From Pseudomonas sp. FeN3W (GTDB lineage Bacteria > Pseudomonadota > Gammaproteobacteria > Pseudomonadales > Pseudomonadaceae): 64,000 nt of DNA. The stretch is taken from contig CP136010.1 of the NCBI GenBank assembly GCA_030263805.2, forward strand, positions 2,247,001 to 2,311,000, given 5' to 3'. Shown in pieces: positions 31,595 to 40,355 of the stretch. The notes below the pieces were generated by a model that worked only from the letters and a program-made list of their open reading frames with translations, was not told the origin of the DNA and made no database searches. The first letter of the stretch is position 1, and every line of letters starts with the position of its first letter. The position numbers and the translations under genes are program-made.

Positions 31595-31897
31595 GACGGA
31601 CTCCTGGCCCGCAGAACGGGCGAATATGACGTTTATAGGCCCGACACATGACGAAATGATGACAACGCCAGGCCGTCGAGCCTCCGAAACCGCGCCCATT
31701 GTCGCCAGCCATGCCGGCGACTGCCAGTGCTTTGATCAGGCGCAAACTGCCGCGCCAGACCTGCGGCAATGAACACCGGCGCATCGCGCGAATCCAACGG
31801 AACGTGTGGGGCTTACCTGGAACCGTCCCAGGTATTAGCATCGAACGCATCCGCCGTGCCCGACGCAGGGCCGCTGAACTTGACCAGGAGTACCACC
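31595..31897. other. Divergent hemB / elbB control region
   Basis: 303 nt with no gene. A TATAAA-like box for hemB lies near 31634-31639 on the minus strand. A 7-bp inverted repeat, TACCTGG (31814-31820) and CCAGGTA (31828-31834), lies about 65 nt before elbB. No convincing full promoter was resolved. Confidence 0.4.
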
Positions 31898-32563
31898 ATG
31901 AACAAGAAAGTCGCCGTGATCCTCTCCGGCTGTGGCGTCTACGACGGCTCGGAGATCTACGAAAGCGTCATCACCCTGCTGCGCCTGGACCAGCGTGGCG
32001 TCAAGGTGCAGTGCTTCGCACCGAACATCGCGCAGATGCACGTGATCAATCACCTGACCGGCGAGGAGATGCCAGAGTCGCGCAACGTGCTGACCGAGTC
32101 GGCTCGCCTGGCCCGCGGCGAGATCAAGGACCTGCGCGAGGCGCGCGCCGAGGACTTCGACGCGCTGATCATTCCCGGCGGTTTCGGCGCCGCGAAGAAC
32201 CTCTCCAATTTCGCGACCGAAGGCGCCAGCAGCAAGGCACTGCCGGATGTGGTGGCGTTGGCCCAGGCCTTTGCCGAGGCACGCAAGCCGGTCGGCATGA
32301 TGTGCATCGCACCGACCATGGCCGCGCAGATCTTCGGCGCCGGCGTGGTCTGCACCCTCGGCAGTGACGAGGCCGATGCCGCCAAGGCGGTCGCGCAGAT
32401 GGGCGCCGAGCATCAGGCGTGCGAGGTCAGCGACATCGTCGTGGACAAGCAGCATCGACTGGTGACCACCCCGGCGTACATGCTGGCGCAGTCCATCAGC
32501 GAAGCCGCTTCGGGCATTTACAAGCTGGTCGACCGGGTACTGGAGATGACCACCGAGGAGTGA
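31898..32563 (+). CDS. elbB: Isoprenoid biosynthesis glyoxalase ElbB
   Basis: 221 aa DJ-1/PfpI-superfamily protein. The nucleophile-elbow cysteine is in MMCIAPTM, the GGFGAAKNLSNFA oxyanion region is present, and the N-terminus VAVILSGCGVYDGSEIYE is characteristic. Glyoxalase activity on small aldehydes has been shown for E. coli ElbB; the physiological role is unclear. The start is the ATG at 31898 with AGGAG upstream. A strong terminator follows. Confidence 0.92.
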   Translation: MNKKVAVILSGCGVYDGSEIYESVITLLRLDQRGVKVQCFAPNIAQMHVINHLTGEEMPESRNVLTESARLARGEIKDLREARAEDFDALIIPGGFGAAKNLSNFATEGASSKALPDVVALAQAFAEARKPVGMMCIAPTMAAQIFGAGVVCTLGSDEADAAKAVAQMGAEHQACEVSDIVVDKQHRLVTTPAYMLAQSISEAASGIYKLVDRVLEMTTEE

Positions 32564-32580
32564 TCCGAACGCCGCCGAAT

Positions 32581-32609
32581 GATCCCGGGTCCGCCCGGGA
32601 TTTTTTTTT
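32581..32609 (+). terminator. Terminator after elbB
   Basis: 8-bp stem ATCCCGGG (32582-32589) with CCCGGGAT (32594-32601), a 4-nt loop, then an uninterrupted T-run. Confidence 0.9.
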
Positions 32610-32707
32610 GCGCGAAAGTCGCCAAAGCCGCGGCTGCTCGTGCCGCAGCCCTGTTCAGCACGAACATCCTCGGGCAGCTTGATCGCTCATCCACAGGAAC
32701 GCCGACC

Positions 32708-33175
32708 ATGAACCACGACGACGCACTGCTCGCCGAGCAGACCCAGGCGGTACGCCAGATGTTCGAACGCATTCCCTTCAACCAGGCGCTGGGCATCGAA
32801 CTCGACGAGGTATCGACCTCCCAGGTCGTCATGCATCTACCGATGAAGCCGGAGCTGGTCGGCAACTTCGTCCACGGCATCCTGCATGGCGGGGTCATCG
32901 CCTCGCTGCTGGACGTGGCCGGCGGGGCGATGGCGATGCTCGGCGCCTTCGACAAGCATCGCCATCTGACCACCCAGCAGCGCGCCGCACGGCTTTCCCG
33001 GCTGGGTACCATCGACCTGCGCATCGACTACCTGCGCCCAGGTCGAGGCACGCGCTTCAGCGCCAGCGCGGTGCTGCTGCGCTCGGGCAACAAGGTCGCG
33101 GTGGTGCGTTCGGAGCTGCACAACGAACTGGGCACTCTGATCGCCGTGGGCACCGGCACTTATCTTTGCGGCTGA
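32708..33175 (+). CDS. PaaI-type hotdog thioesterase family protein
   Basis: 155 aa single hotdog domain. The helix motif NFVHGILHGGVIASLLDVAGG contains the His-Gly-Gly typical of acyl-CoA thioesterases, and the later strands IDLRIDYLRPGR match. It probably hydrolyses a CoA thioester; the substrate is unknown. The start is the ATG at 32708, after the elbB terminator, so it is transcribed separately. Confidence 0.85.
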   Translation: MNHDDALLAEQTQAVRQMFERIPFNQALGIELDEVSTSQVVMHLPMKPELVGNFVHGILHGGVIASLLDVAGGAMAMLGAFDKHRHLTTQQRAARLSRLGTIDLRIDYLRPGRGTRFSASAVLLRSGNKVAVVRSELHNELGTLIAVGTGTYLCG

Positions 33176-33288
33176 TCGGCCGATAGGAGATTGGCGGCCA
33201 GAGTGACCTCTCGTACACTCCGGCCCAAGATGGCCATGAGCCACTATCTCCACGAGGCAGGACGCCCGAACTGTTCGAGTGCCGCCGC

Positions 33289-35427
33289 GTGTCCAGACTC
33301 CTGTTTTCCGAGCTTCCCGCCGACCAGATCGCTCTGCTTGGCCACAGTCACGACCCGCTGCTGGTCGTTCTTTCCTACCTGGTCGCCAGCGCGGCGGCGT
33401 TCACCGCCTTGGCGCTGGCCAAGCGGGTCAGCCGCAGCGGCAGCCCGCGCGGTCGCGAATTGTGGCGTTGGGTCGGTGCGTTCGCCCTGGGCGGCGGCAT
33501 CTGGTCGATGCATTTCATCGGCATGCTGGCCTTCAGCGCACCGCTGGACATCAGCTACGACCATCGCATTACCCTGCTTTCGCTGCTGATCGCCATAGCC
33601 GTGTCCTATGTGGTGATGCATCTGCTCGGCCGCGATCGCCTCAGCATTCCGCAGTACGCGATGGCCGGAACGGCCGCCGGCATCGGCATTGCCGCCATGC
33701 ACTACACCGGAATGGCGGCGATCCGCTCGCTGGCCACGCTCTACTACGCACCGCTGGCCTTCGCCGCCTCGGTGCTGATCGCCATCGGCGCCTCGATCGC
33801 CGCGCTGGTGCTGGGGTTTCACTTCCGCGCCAGCCAGAGCCGGCATCAGCACTGGCAGCGCCTGCTCTGCAGCCTGTTGATGGGTGCGGCGATCGTTTCG
33901 ATGCACTACACCGGCATGCATGCGCTGACCTTGGCAGTCCCCGCCCACATGCTGGAGCACACCGCCCCATTCGGCAGTCACGGCGGCCAGCATGCCGTCC
34001 TCGCCTCGGCAATCGGTCTGGTCGCCCTGCTGGTAATCGTCACCGGCATCGCCGCCAGCTGGGCCGAACAGCGCTTCAGCGAGCAACGCCAGGCACTCGA
34101 CCAGGCCGAGCACCAGCTCAACGCGATGACCCATTACGACCCGCTGACCAATCTGTTCAACGGCCGCGCCTTCACCGAGATGGTCACCCAGGTCCTGGCC
34201 GCGCGCGAGGAACGCCAGGCGCTGGCCGTGCTGGTGGTGGACCTGGACAACTTTAAGCGGATCAACGACAGCCTCGGTCACCGCAGCGGCGACCTGGCAT
34301 TGCAGCAGGCGGCGCATCGAATCCGCGCGGTACTCGGACAGCACGATATGCTGGCGCGCTTCTCCGGCGACGAGTTCTGCGTCTTGACGCTCGGCCAGTG
34401 GGAGCATGCCCAGGCGCTCGCCAACCACATCCTCGAACAGCTGCGCCCGCCCTTCACCCTCGGCGACACTCAGCTGCACCTGACCGCCAGCATCGGTATC
34501 AGCCAGTACCCCGAAGACGGGCTCAGCTTCGACGCGCTGTTCCGCCACGCTGGCCTCGCGGTAGGCCAGTGCAAGGCCAGTGGTCGCAACCGCAGCCTGC
34601 GCTTCAACCCGGCGCTCGAACTGCGCGCCCAGGAAGATCTGTCGCTGGAACAAGACCTGCGCCGAGCGCTGAACGAAAACCTGCTCAGCGTGAACTATCA
34701 GCCCATCGTCGACGGTCGCAGCGGCGAGCCGGTGAGCCTCGAAGCGCTGGTGCGCTGGCAGCATCCGCAGCAGGGTTTCATAAGCCCCGAGCGCTTTGTC
34801 GGGCTGGCCGAGCAGCACGGTTTCGTCGCCGAACTGGACGCCTGGGTCGCGCGTCGCGCCTGTGTCGACCTGGTCACCTTGCTCGATGAGGGCTACGACC
34901 TGCGGGTCGCGGTCAATTGCTCGGCGCTCAACCTGTCAAATCCACAGATGCCGGAGGTCGTGGCGCACATTCTTGAACGCACCGGCCTCGACCCGGCGCG
35001 ACTGACCGTGGAAGTCACCGAGAATGCGCTGATGAACAGCCTTGGCGCGGCGGTGCGCTCCCTCAATGCCGTCCGCGAACTCGGGGTGAAGGTTTCCATC
35101 GATGACTTCGGCAGCGGCTATTCCTCGCTGGCCTACCTGCGCAAGCTGCCGGTGAACACCCTGAAGGTCGACCGCGCCTTCGTTCAGGAAATCGCCGAGC
35201 AGGCCAATGACCGTGCCATCACCGCAGCGATCATCGCCATGGCGCACAAGCTCGGCCTCAGGGTAGTGGCGGAAGGTGTCGAGGAGGAGGTGCAACTGGC
35301 CTATCTACGCGAGAACGGCTGCGATTACATCCAGGGCTACTACTACAGCCGCCCGCTGCCACTGACGGAGCTGCGCGGCTGGCTGGCCGCGCGGCGGACC
35401 CTCAGCGCGGCCGCGACAACCGCGTGA
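33289..35427 (+). CDS. MHYT-GGDEF-EAL cyclic-di-GMP protein (MucR/NbdA-like)
   Basis: 712 aa. The N-terminal MHYT sensor has about seven membrane helices (residues 15-260) with three Met-His motifs (MHFIGM, MHYTGM twice), thought to bind copper and sense gas such as NO or O2. A diguanylate cyclase domain follows with SGDEF instead of GGDEF (about 358-362), then an EAL domain with EALVRW (about 485), DDFGSGYSSL and the catalytic Lys in LKVDR, all apparently intact. It may make and/or degrade c-di-GMP. The start is GTG at 33289. The 3' end overlaps the convergent UPF0178 gene by 26 nt. Confidence 0.93.
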   Translation: MSRLLFSELPADQIALLGHSHDPLLVVLSYLVASAAAFTALALAKRVSRSGSPRGRELWRWVGAFALGGGIWSMHFIGMLAFSAPLDISYDHRITLLSLLIAIAVSYVVMHLLGRDRLSIPQYAMAGTAAGIGIAAMHYTGMAAIRSLATLYYAPLAFAASVLIAIGASIAALVLGFHFRASQSRHQHWQRLLCSLLMGAAIVSMHYTGMHALTLAVPAHMLEHTAPFGSHGGQHAVLASAIGLVALLVIVTGIAASWAEQRFSEQRQALDQAEHQLNAMTHYDPLTNLFNGRAFTEMVTQVLAAREERQALAVLVVDLDNFKRINDSLGHRSGDLALQQAAHRIRAVLGQHDMLARFSGDEFCVLTLGQWEHAQALANHILEQLRPPFTLGDTQLHLTASIGISQYPEDGLSFDALFRHAGLAVGQCKASGRNRSLRFNPALELRAQEDLSLEQDLRRALNENLLSVNYQPIVDGRSGEPVSLEALVRWQHPQQGFISPERFVGLAEQHGFVAELDAWVARRACVDLVTLLDEGYDLRVAVNCSALNLSNPQMPEVVAHILERTGLDPARLTVEVTENALMNSLGAAVRSLNAVRELGVKVSIDDFGSGYSSLAYLRKLPVNTLKVDRAFVQEIAEQANDRAITAAIIAMAHKLGLRVVAEGVEEEVQLAYLRENGCDYIQGYYYSRPLPLTELRGWLAARRTLSAAATTA

Positions 35428-35875
35428 GCAGGCGGTCCAGGGCGTTGGCGAAGGCCTGACGGTCACGCTCGCTGTAGGCCGCCTGACCGCCGCCCATCTG
35501 GCCCTGATCGCGTAGATCGGTGAACAGGTTGCGCACCGCCAGCCGCTCGCCCATGTTGCGCTCGTCGAACTCGCGACCGCGCGGGTCGAGCGCCGCGACA
35601 CCCTTCTTCACCAGTCGATCGGCCAGCGGAACGTCACTGCAGACCACCAGGTCACCCGGAACGGCGTGCTCGACCAGGTAGTCGTCGGCGGCATCCGGCC
35701 CGCTCGGCACCACGATCAGCCGCACGCAGGCGAACGCCGGCTTGACCTGGCTCTGCCCGGCAACCAGCAGCACCTCGAACCGGCGTTTGAGGGCGAACTT
35801 GATCACCTGGTCCTTGGCCGCGCGTGGACAGGCATCGGCATCGATCCACACGCGCATGGCGGTCGCCTCGCTCAT
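35402..35875 (-). CDS. UPF0178 (YaiI/YqxD) family PIN-like protein
   Basis: 157 aa. It has the family signature WIDADACPRAAK near the N-terminus and later VCSDVPLADRLVKKG and LDPRGREFDERNM. The acidic residues suggest a PIN-like nuclease fold, but the biological role is not known. The ATG at 35873-35875 overlaps the LysE stop by 4 nt, which supports this start over the ATG 18 nt downstream. Confidence 0.92.
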   Translation of the reverse strand: MSEATAMRVWIDADACPRAAKDQVIKFALKRRFEVLLVAGQSQVKPAFACVRLIVVPSGPDAADDYLVEHAVPGDLVVCSDVPLADRLVKKGVAALDPRGREFDERNMGERLAVRNLFTDLRDQGQMGGGQAAYSERDRQAFANALDRLLTRLSRPR

Positions 35876-36504
35876 GCCGCCGCGCGCCTGACCGTCGCCA
35901 GCAGCGCCGCCGCGCCGGCGAACATGGCGGCGAAACTGCGATTGACCAGGCGCTGCTGACGCGGCGTGCGCAACAGCCGCAGCACTTTCGCCGCCAGCCC
36001 GGTGTAGCCGGCCATGACGATCAGATCGACCACCACCATGGTCGCGGCCATCTCGCTGTATTGCAGCAGCAACGGCCGTTGCGGATCGAGAAACTGCGGC
36101 AGCACGGCGAGGATGAAGACGATCGCCTTGGGGTTGCTGGCGTTGACCACAAACCCACGCAACATCAGGCTCAGCGGCCTGCCGATGGGCCGCGGGGCGG
36201 CGGAATCGTCCAGCGCCTCGGGCTGCGCCTGCCACTGCTTCCAGGCCAACCAGAGCAGATAACCGACGCCAAACCACTTGATCAGGCTGAATGCCAGCTC
36301 CGAGGTGGCCAGCACCGCGCCGACGCCGGCCGCGACCACGGCGATCTGCAGTACCAGGGCCAGCTGCAGGCCAATGGCATTCCAGTAGCCGCGCCAGAAA
36401 CCGTACTGCAGGCCGCAGGACATCGACGCGATGGCGCCGGCGCCCGGCGAGAGACTGATCACCCAACAGGCAACGAAGAACGCGAGCCAGGTTTCCAGGG
36501 ACAT
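35872..36504 (-). CDS. LysE/RhtB family amino-acid exporter
   Basis: 210 aa with about six membrane helices. Family hallmarks: SPGAGAIASMSCGLQYGF near residue 25 and the NPKAIVFILAVLPQFL motif. It probably exports an amino acid such as homoserine or threonine; the substrate cannot be told from sequence. GGAGG precedes the ATG at 36502-36504. It is coupled to the UPF0178 gene. Confidence 0.88.
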   Translation of the reverse strand: MSLETWLAFFVACWVISLSPGAGAIASMSCGLQYGFWRGYWNAIGLQLALVLQIAVVAAGVGAVLATSELAFSLIKWFGVGYLLWLAWKQWQAQPEALDDSAAPRPIGRPLSLMLRGFVVNASNPKAIVFILAVLPQFLDPQRPLLLQYSEMAATMVVVDLIVMAGYTGLAAKVLRLLRTPRQQRLVNRSFAAMFAGAAALLATVRRAAA

Positions 36505-36550
36505 ACTGATTACCTCCATTCAACGAGCGCCGGCCGCCCGGCGCTTCGGT

Positions 36551-37312
36551 TCAGTCCGGTGAGCCCTTGCCCAGCTTTACCGGGTCCTTGAGCTTGCGCT
36601 TCATGGCCTTGCGCATGCGGATGTTCAGCGCCTCGACGCCCAGCGAGAACGCCATGGCGAAGTAGACGTAGCCCTTGGGCACATGCACGTCGAAGGCTTC
36701 GGCGATCAGCAGCGTACCGACGACGATGAGGAACGACAGGGCGAGAATCTTCAGTGTCGGGTGCTTGTCGATGAACTCGCTGATGGTGCCGGCGGCCAGC
36801 ATCATCACCAGCACCGCGATGACGATCGCCGCGACCATCACCGGCACATTCTGCACCAGGCCAACGGCCGTGATCACCGAGTCCAGCGAGAAGATGATAT
36901 CGATCACCGCGATCTGCAGGATGATGCCGATGAAACCCGCCTTCACCGCGCCGCTGCCAGCAGCCTGCTCCTCTTCCTCGCCTTCGACGCTGTGCCAGAT
37001 CTCCATGGTGCTCTTGAACAGGAGGAACAGGCCTCCGAAGAACAGGATCAGGTCGCGCCCGGAAACGCCCTCGCCCAGCACCGTGAACAGATCGCTGGTC
37101 AGACGCATCACCCAGGCGATGGATAGCAACAGCAGAATCCGCGTGCCCATGGCCAGCGCCAGGCCGAAGAAGCGCGCCTTCGGCTGCTGCTCCTTGGGCA
37201 GCCGGCTGACCAGAATCGAAATGAAGATGATGTTGTCGATGCCGAGGACGATTTCCAAGGCGGTCAGGGTCAGAAAGGCGACCCATATCTCAGGGTTGCT
37301 GAGCCATTCCAT
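36551..37312 (-). CDS. TerC family integral membrane protein
   Basis: 253 aa, about seven membrane helices. The TerC signature LEIVLGIDNIIFISIL and the second acidic motif FSLDSVITAVGLV are present; these acidic residues are implicated in metal transport in the family. It is often linked to metal-ion export or tellurite resistance. It forms a minus-strand run with mscS and the ABC-F gene (8-nt gap to mscS). Confidence 0.9.
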   Translation of the reverse strand: MEWLSNPEIWVAFLTLTALEIVLGIDNIIFISILVSRLPKEQQPKARFFGLALAMGTRILLLLSIAWVMRLTSDLFTVLGEGVSGRDLILFFGGLFLLFKSTMEIWHSVEGEEEEQAAGSGAVKAGFIGIILQIAVIDIIFSLDSVITAVGLVQNVPVMVAAIVIAVLVMMLAAGTISEFIDKHPTLKILALSFLIVVGTLLIAEAFDVHVPKGYVYFAMAFSLGVEALNIRMRKAMKRKLKDPVKLGKGSPD

Positions 37313-37320
37313 GAGGGTTC

Positions 37321-37902
37321 TTACTCGTTGGGGTTACGGTTATAGAGTTGCACTTCGCTGCCACGCCAACGGCGTACGGCCTTCTGGAAGAACAGGCTGT
37401 TGGGCACCTGCACGATGGCGCCGGTGCCGGCTTCGGCCACCTCTTCCAATGTGGTGTAGACCAGATTGATGTCGATGACCCGGCCCTTGACGATCGGCTT
37501 GTCGAACGCCTCGACGATTTCCACCACATCACCCAGCCGGAACGGGCCGACGGTGAGGATCAGCACCGCACAGAGCAGGTTGGACAGCACGCTCCAGATC
37601 GCGAAGAAGGCGATGGCCGCCACCGCGACGAAACCGGAGATGGCTGTCCACAGTACCGTGGCGGAAACGCCGAAGCGTTCCAACACCATGATCAGCGCGC
37701 CGCCGATGATGAACCAGCGGATGCCGCCGCGCACCGGAATCAGCAACTCCGGCGGCAGCGGATAACGTGACGACAACCGAGTCAGCCCACGGGCGACCAG
37801 ACGTTGCAGCACATAGGCCACCAGCAGAATCAACAGCACCTGCAGGCCGAGCATCCACTGCAGGCGCCATTCTTCGACCAATGTCAGCCAGGGCTCGCTC
37901 AT
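37321..37902 (-). CDS. Small-conductance mechanosensitive channel family protein
   Basis: 193 aa MscS-type protein. There are three hydrophobic helices; TM3 is followed by FRLGDVVEI, the conserved start of the beta domain. At 193 residues it is shorter than E. coli MscS (286) and lacks most of the C-terminal vestibule after VPNSLFFQKAV. It probably opens on hypo-osmotic stress or acts as a modulatory subunit. The start overlaps the ABC-F stop by 4 nt. Confidence 0.85.
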   Translation of the reverse strand: MSEPWLTLVEEWRLQWMLGLQVLLILLVAYVLQRLVARGLTRLSSRYPLPPELLIPVRGGIRWFIIGGALIMVLERFGVSATVLWTAISGFVAVAAIAFFAIWSVLSNLLCAVLILTVGPFRLGDVVEIVEAFDKPIVKGRVIDINLVYTTLEEVAEAGTGAIVQVPNSLFFQKAVRRWRGSEVQLYNRNPNE

Positions 37903-39809
37903 GCGCTGGCCTCCAGTTGCGCCTGCAGGCTCTCCAGTATTTCCAGCGCCTCCAGCCAGGCTTCCTCCAGCTCACCTTCGCGAACCTTCAGCTCGGCCTG
38001 CTTGGCCAGCAGCTGGCGCAGCTCATCCTTGCGCGCCGCTTCGTAAAGCGCGCTGTCGCCCAGGCGCGTTTCGAGCTCGGTCAGCTTTTCGTGCACCGTC
38101 GCCAGGTCCTTCTCCAGCTTGTCCGCCTGACGCTTGTGCGGCGCCAACTGCTGGCGCAGGGCGGCAGCGGCCTGACGCTGGGCGCGCTTGTCGGTCTTGT
38201 CCGCTGCAGGCTCGCCGCTTGCCACGGGTTGCTGCCGCGCCCGGTAATCCACCAGCCAGCACGCGTAGTCTTCGAGATCGCCATCGAAGCTCTGCACCTG
38301 GCCGTCGGCGACCAACAGGAACTCGTCGGTGGTGCTCTTGAGCAGATGACGGTCGTGGGATACGACCAGTACCGCACCTTCGAAATCCTGCAGGGCCAGG
38401 GTCAACGCCAGGCGCATTTCCAGGTCGAGGTGGTTGGTCGGTTCGTCGAGCAGCAACAGGTTGGGCTTGCCCCAGGCGATCAGCGCCAGGGCCAGGCGCG
38501 CTTTCTCGCCGCCGGAAAAATTCAGCACCGGCTCGTCGCAGCGAGCGCCGCGGAAATCGAAGCCGCCGAGGAAATCACGCAGCGTCTGCTCGCGCTCGGC
38601 TGGAGCGATGCGCTGCAGGTGCAGCAAGGGGCTGGCCTTGGGATCGAGCGAATCCAGCTGATGCTGGGCGAAATAGCCGACCGCCAGGTTCTCGCCGCGC
38701 TGCAAGCGGCCGGCCAGCGGGGGCAGTTCGGCGGAGAGCGTCTTGATCAGCGTTGACTTGCCGGCACCGTTCGGCCCCAGCAAACCAATACGCGCGCCGG
38801 GCACCAGCTGCAGCTTGACCTTGTCCAGCACCACCTTTTCGCCGTAGCCGAGGCGCCCTTCGGCAAGGTCCAGCAACGGGCTGGAAACCTTGTCCGCTTC
38901 ACGGAAACGGAAGTCGAACGGCGAGTCCACGTGCGCCGGCGCCAGTTCTTCCAGACGTTCCAGCGCCTTGATCCGGCTCTGGGCCTGGCGTGCCTTGGTC
39001 GCCTGGGCCTTGAAGCGGCGGATATAGCTTTCCATGTGCGCGCGCTGCGCCTGCTGCTTCTCGAAGGCTTGCTGCTGTTGCGCCAGACGCTCGGCGCGGG
39101 TTCTCTCGAAGGCCGAGTAGCCGCCACGGTAGAGCGTCAGTTTGCGCTGTTCCAGATGGATGACGTGATCGACCACCGAGTCGAGGAAGTCGCGGTCGTG
39201 GGAAATCAGCAGCAGGGTGCCGGGGTAGCCCTTGAGCCAGTCCTCGAGCCAGAGGATCGCATCGAGATCCAGGTGGTTGGTCGGTTCATCCAGCAGCAAC
39301 AGGTCGGACGGGCACATCAGTGCCTGGGCGAGGTTGAGACGCATGCGCCAGCCACCGGAGAAGCTGCTGACCGGCAGCGTCATCTGCTCGTTGGCAAAGC
39401 CCAGCCCGGCGAGCAGCTTGCGCGCGCGGGCGTCGGCGCTGTAGCCGTCGACGTTGTCCAATTCGGTGTGCAGACGCGCCAGTGCGTTGCCATCGTGTGC
39501 CTGCTCGGCGGCGGCAAGCTCGCGCTGAATGCGCCGCAGCTCGACGTCGCCATCGAGCACATAGTCCACGGCCAGGCGATCGAGGGTATCGATCTCCTGG
39601 CGCATGTGCGCGATGCGCCAGTCCGGCGGCAATTGGCAATCGCCGCCGTCGGGCACCAGCTCGCCACGCAGCAGCGCGAAGAGGGTGGATTTGCCAGCGC
39701 CATTGGCGCCGATCAGGCCGGCCTTCTGGCCGGGGTGCAGGGTCAGCTCGGCGCCGTCCAGCAATCGCTGAGGGCCACGCTGTAGAGTGAGGTTCTGGAG
39801 TCGGATCAT
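37899..39809 (-). CDS. ABC-F family ATPase (YheS-like)
   Basis: 636 aa, soluble, with two ABC domains: Walker A GANGAGKST (about 31-39) and GPNGAGKST (about 340), signatures FSGGWRMR and FSGGEKAR, and Walker B LLLLDEPTNHLD twice. A charged linker links them and a C-terminal coiled coil (about 540-636) follows. ABC-F proteins act on the ribosome to relieve stalls; YheS-like members are poorly characterised. The start is the ATG at 39807-39809 (IRLQNLTLQRG); the extension upstream is not family-like. Confidence 0.93.
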   Translation of the reverse strand: MIRLQNLTLQRGPQRLLDGAELTLHPGQKAGLIGANGAGKSTLFALLRGELVPDGGDCQLPPDWRIAHMRQEIDTLDRLAVDYVLDGDVELRRIQRELAAAEQAHDGNALARLHTELDNVDGYSADARARKLLAGLGFANEQMTLPVSSFSGGWRMRLNLAQALMCPSDLLLLDEPTNHLDLDAILWLEDWLKGYPGTLLLISHDRDFLDSVVDHVIHLEQRKLTLYRGGYSAFERTRAERLAQQQQAFEKQQAQRAHMESYIRRFKAQATKARQAQSRIKALERLEELAPAHVDSPFDFRFREADKVSSPLLDLAEGRLGYGEKVVLDKVKLQLVPGARIGLLGPNGAGKSTLIKTLSAELPPLAGRLQRGENLAVGYFAQHQLDSLDPKASPLLHLQRIAPAEREQTLRDFLGGFDFRGARCDEPVLNFSGGEKARLALALIAWGKPNLLLLDEPTNHLDLEMRLALTLALQDFEGAVLVVSHDRHLLKSTTDEFLLVADGQVQSFDGDLEDYACWLVDYRARQQPVASGEPAADKTDKRAQRQAAAALRQQLAPHKRQADKLEKDLATVHEKLTELETRLGDSALYEAARKDELRQLLAKQAELKVREGELEEAWLEALEILESLQAQLEASA

Positions 39810-39878
39810 AATGCCGGCAAGTTTATCAGTTCGCCTGGAAAGCCAGCCGGGCCACCCGCAAAAAAAGGCGTACCACTT

Positions 39879-40355
39879 ATGCCCAACCCGGATCTCTGGA
39901 CGTTCGCCCTGCACTGCTACGCACGAGAGGGGGTCGAGACTGCCTGTCTGGACCTACAGAGTCAGGGGGCGGATGTCTGTGTGCTGATCTGCGCGGCCTG
40001 GCTGGAGGCACGCGGGGTCGCATGCAATCAAGAGCGGATGCGTGCGCTGGAGGAAGTCGCCGCGCCCTGGCGACGCAGGGTGGTGGAGCCACTGCGCGAA
40101 CTGCGCCAGGCGTGGCGCTCGCCGGCTGAACAGGACGATGCGCTGCGAGAACTGCGCGAAGCGCTCAAGATGCTGGAACTGCAAGCCGAGCGCTACCTGC
40201 TGGAACGGCTGCAGATGGCGAGCCGCGAATGGAGCGCAAGCGCTGGCGCCAATCAGTGGTTGAGCGCTGTTGCGCCGAAAGGTAGTTGCCGCGCTGCGCT
40301 GGAAACACTGCGCAACGCGGCCTATCAGACTCAGCTGGAGCTGGCAGGTGTCTGA
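39879..40355 (+). CDS. TIGR02444 family protein
   Basis: 158 aa, highly helical with Trp/Arg-rich repeats of WR (APWRRRVVEPLRELRQAWR). The start WTFALHCYAREGVE and the motif CVLICAAWLEARG match this family of unknown function, which occurs between the ABC-F gene and algP in pseudomonads. Its last 25 nt overlap the end of algP on the other strand. Confidence 0.85.
   Translation: MPNPDLWTFALHCYAREGVETACLDLQSQGADVCVLICAAWLEARGVACNQERMRALEEVAAPWRRRVVEPLRELRQAWRSPAEQDDALRELREALKMLELQAERYLLERLQMASREWSASAGANQWLSAVAPKGSCRAALETLRNAAYQTQLELAGV

Noticed and set aside
33244..34818. 524-codon minus-strand open frame over the MHYT-GGDEF gene
   Set aside because: Antisense shadow; the plus-strand protein has well-defined motifs.
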